The notes beneath the pieces were generated by a model. That model made no database searches, had not been told where the DNA came from, and worked only from the letters and a program-made list of their open reading frames with translations. This document shows positions 5,920 through 6,467 of a stretch of 6,467 nucleotides of DNA, one piece after another (positions within the stretch are counted from its first letter, which is position 1; each line of letters opens with the position of its first letter). This DNA is from an uncultured Erysipelotrichaceae bacterium. Lineage in GTDB: Bacteria > Bacillota_I > Bacilli_A > Erysipelotrichales > Coprobacillaceae. The stretch is from positions 1 through 6,467 of the forward strand of contig CANPGX010000058.1 in NCBI GenBank assembly GCA_947573745.1, read 5' to 3'. The position numbers and the translations under genes were made by a program.

Positions 5920-5957
5920 AAAATCAAGGTAAAATGATAAACTACCTTGATTTTTTT
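5920..5957. terminator. Bidirectional intrinsic terminator after the SDR gene
   Basis: Arms 5920-5931 and 5943-5954 form a perfect 12-bp stem around an 11-nt loop, starting 10 nt after the SDR stop codon. A T7 run (5951-5957) makes it a strong plus-strand terminator. On the minus strand the hairpin is followed by TTTTCTTTAT, so it can also end the convergent gene whose stop is at 5970. Confidence 0.9.
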
Positions 5958-5969
5958 ATAAATTTATTT

Positions 5970-6467
5970 TTACCAATGAATGAGTGTATCAAGTTCTTCC
6001 ACATTCTTGAATTTATCCATAAATTCAGACCGACTCATAATCTTAACATCTTGGCGATATGTATCTTCTAAATGGACACTATCGTACTCATCCAACATGG
6101 ATACAGGAATCATTCGATACTCACTTCGCGCATTTGTAATACAATAACTTTCAGATAAAACCTCACCGCTATCAGAAAGTGTTTCTACCTTTTCAATGTC
6201 TCCTATCATTAATAAAACATAATAACGATCTGTTAATATCAAGTCTCCAAGAGGCATCTTTTCATCTGCTTTAGGCGGTTCTATAGACAATATTTTATGA
6301 ACTTCATAGGATTCATCAATAACGTATTCTTGAATAGTCTCTCCTGCTTCCACTTTTAATGTATATACTGCCGTTTTGCTTTCTCCTCCTAAACGCACAA
6401 TTTCTGCTATATCACATTTTAAACGAGCATCTTCAATCACTAACGTTCTTCTCGTCTCTGGTTCAGA
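5970..6467 (-). CDS. Unrecognised acidic protein, 5' end beyond the window
   Basis: I do not recognise this protein. The frame is open from the window edge to a TAA at 5970-5972, giving at least 165 residues. A GTG at 6438-6440 could be read as a start, but it has no good Shine-Dalgarno sequence, and the upstream codons (SEPETRRTL) stay open to the edge, so I treat the gene as 5'-truncated. The visible part is rich in Asp and Glu and in alternating hydrophobic/charged stretches such as AVYTLKVEAG, LILTDRYYVLLMIGDIEKV and YRMIPVSML, which suggest a beta-rich soluble domain. The C-terminal 40 residues are more helical (SRSEFMDKFKNVEELDTLIHW). There is no membrane segment. It converges on the SDR gene and shares its terminator, so no functional link follows from position. 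Confidence 0.7.
   Translation of the reverse strand, partial: SEPETRRTLVIEDARLKCDIAEIVRLGGESKTAVYTLKVEAGETIQEYVIDESYEVHKILSIEPPKADEKMPLGDLILTDRYYVLLMIGDIEKVETLSDSGEVLSESYCITNARSEYRMIPVSMLDEYDSVHLEDTYRQDVKIMSRSEFMDKFKNVEELDTLIHW

Overview
This is an AT-rich, low-GC window that reads like chromosomal DNA of a Gram-positive gut-type member of the Bacillota. An Erysipelotrichia-like or clostridial source is my guess, based on base composition, strong AGGAGG ribosome binding sites, extended -10 promoters and the clostridial style of PssA and Psd. The standard genetic code fits every gene. I saw no mobile element, tRNA, rRNA or CRISPR array.

Layout. (1) 1-87 (+) is the last 28 codons of a gene that looks like a LacI-family regulator. 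It converges on a two-gene phospholipid operon on the minus strand: pssA (976-1590) then psd (123-974), which together make phosphatidylethanolamine. The two units share a bidirectional hairpin at 93-137, and the psd stop codon lies inside its stem. (2) 1711-3737 (-) is a two-gene operon of Gfo/Idh/MocA-family oxidoreductases: a YhhX-like protein followed by a dihydrodiol-dehydrogenase/GFOR-like protein. It has its own promoter and an intrinsic terminator. (3) 3864-4643 (-) is an RpiR/MurR-type regulator with an N-terminal HTH and a C-terminal SIS domain. (4) Divergent from it, 4890-5909 (+) encodes an extended SDR (NAD-dependent epimerase/dehydratase-like), ended by a strong terminator. (5) 5970-6467 (-) is the 3' part of an unrecognised acidic protein whose start lies beyond the window.

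How the parts may work together. An SIS-domain sugar-phosphate-sensing regulator, two sugar-type NAD(P) oxidoreductases and an SDR sit side by side. The gaps around them hold several inverted repeats: a perfect 32-bp palindrome touching the regulator's -35, a nested TTTACAAA/TGAAAA repeat upstream of the SDR promoter, and an 18-nt-arm repeat just upstream of the oxidoreductase promoter. I infer a small, locally controlled sugar or polyol redox regulon. Its substrate cannot be read from the sequence, and no transporter, kinase or glycosidase is visible here. All families are known. The novelty, if any, lies in this regulon and its operators rather than in a new enzyme class.
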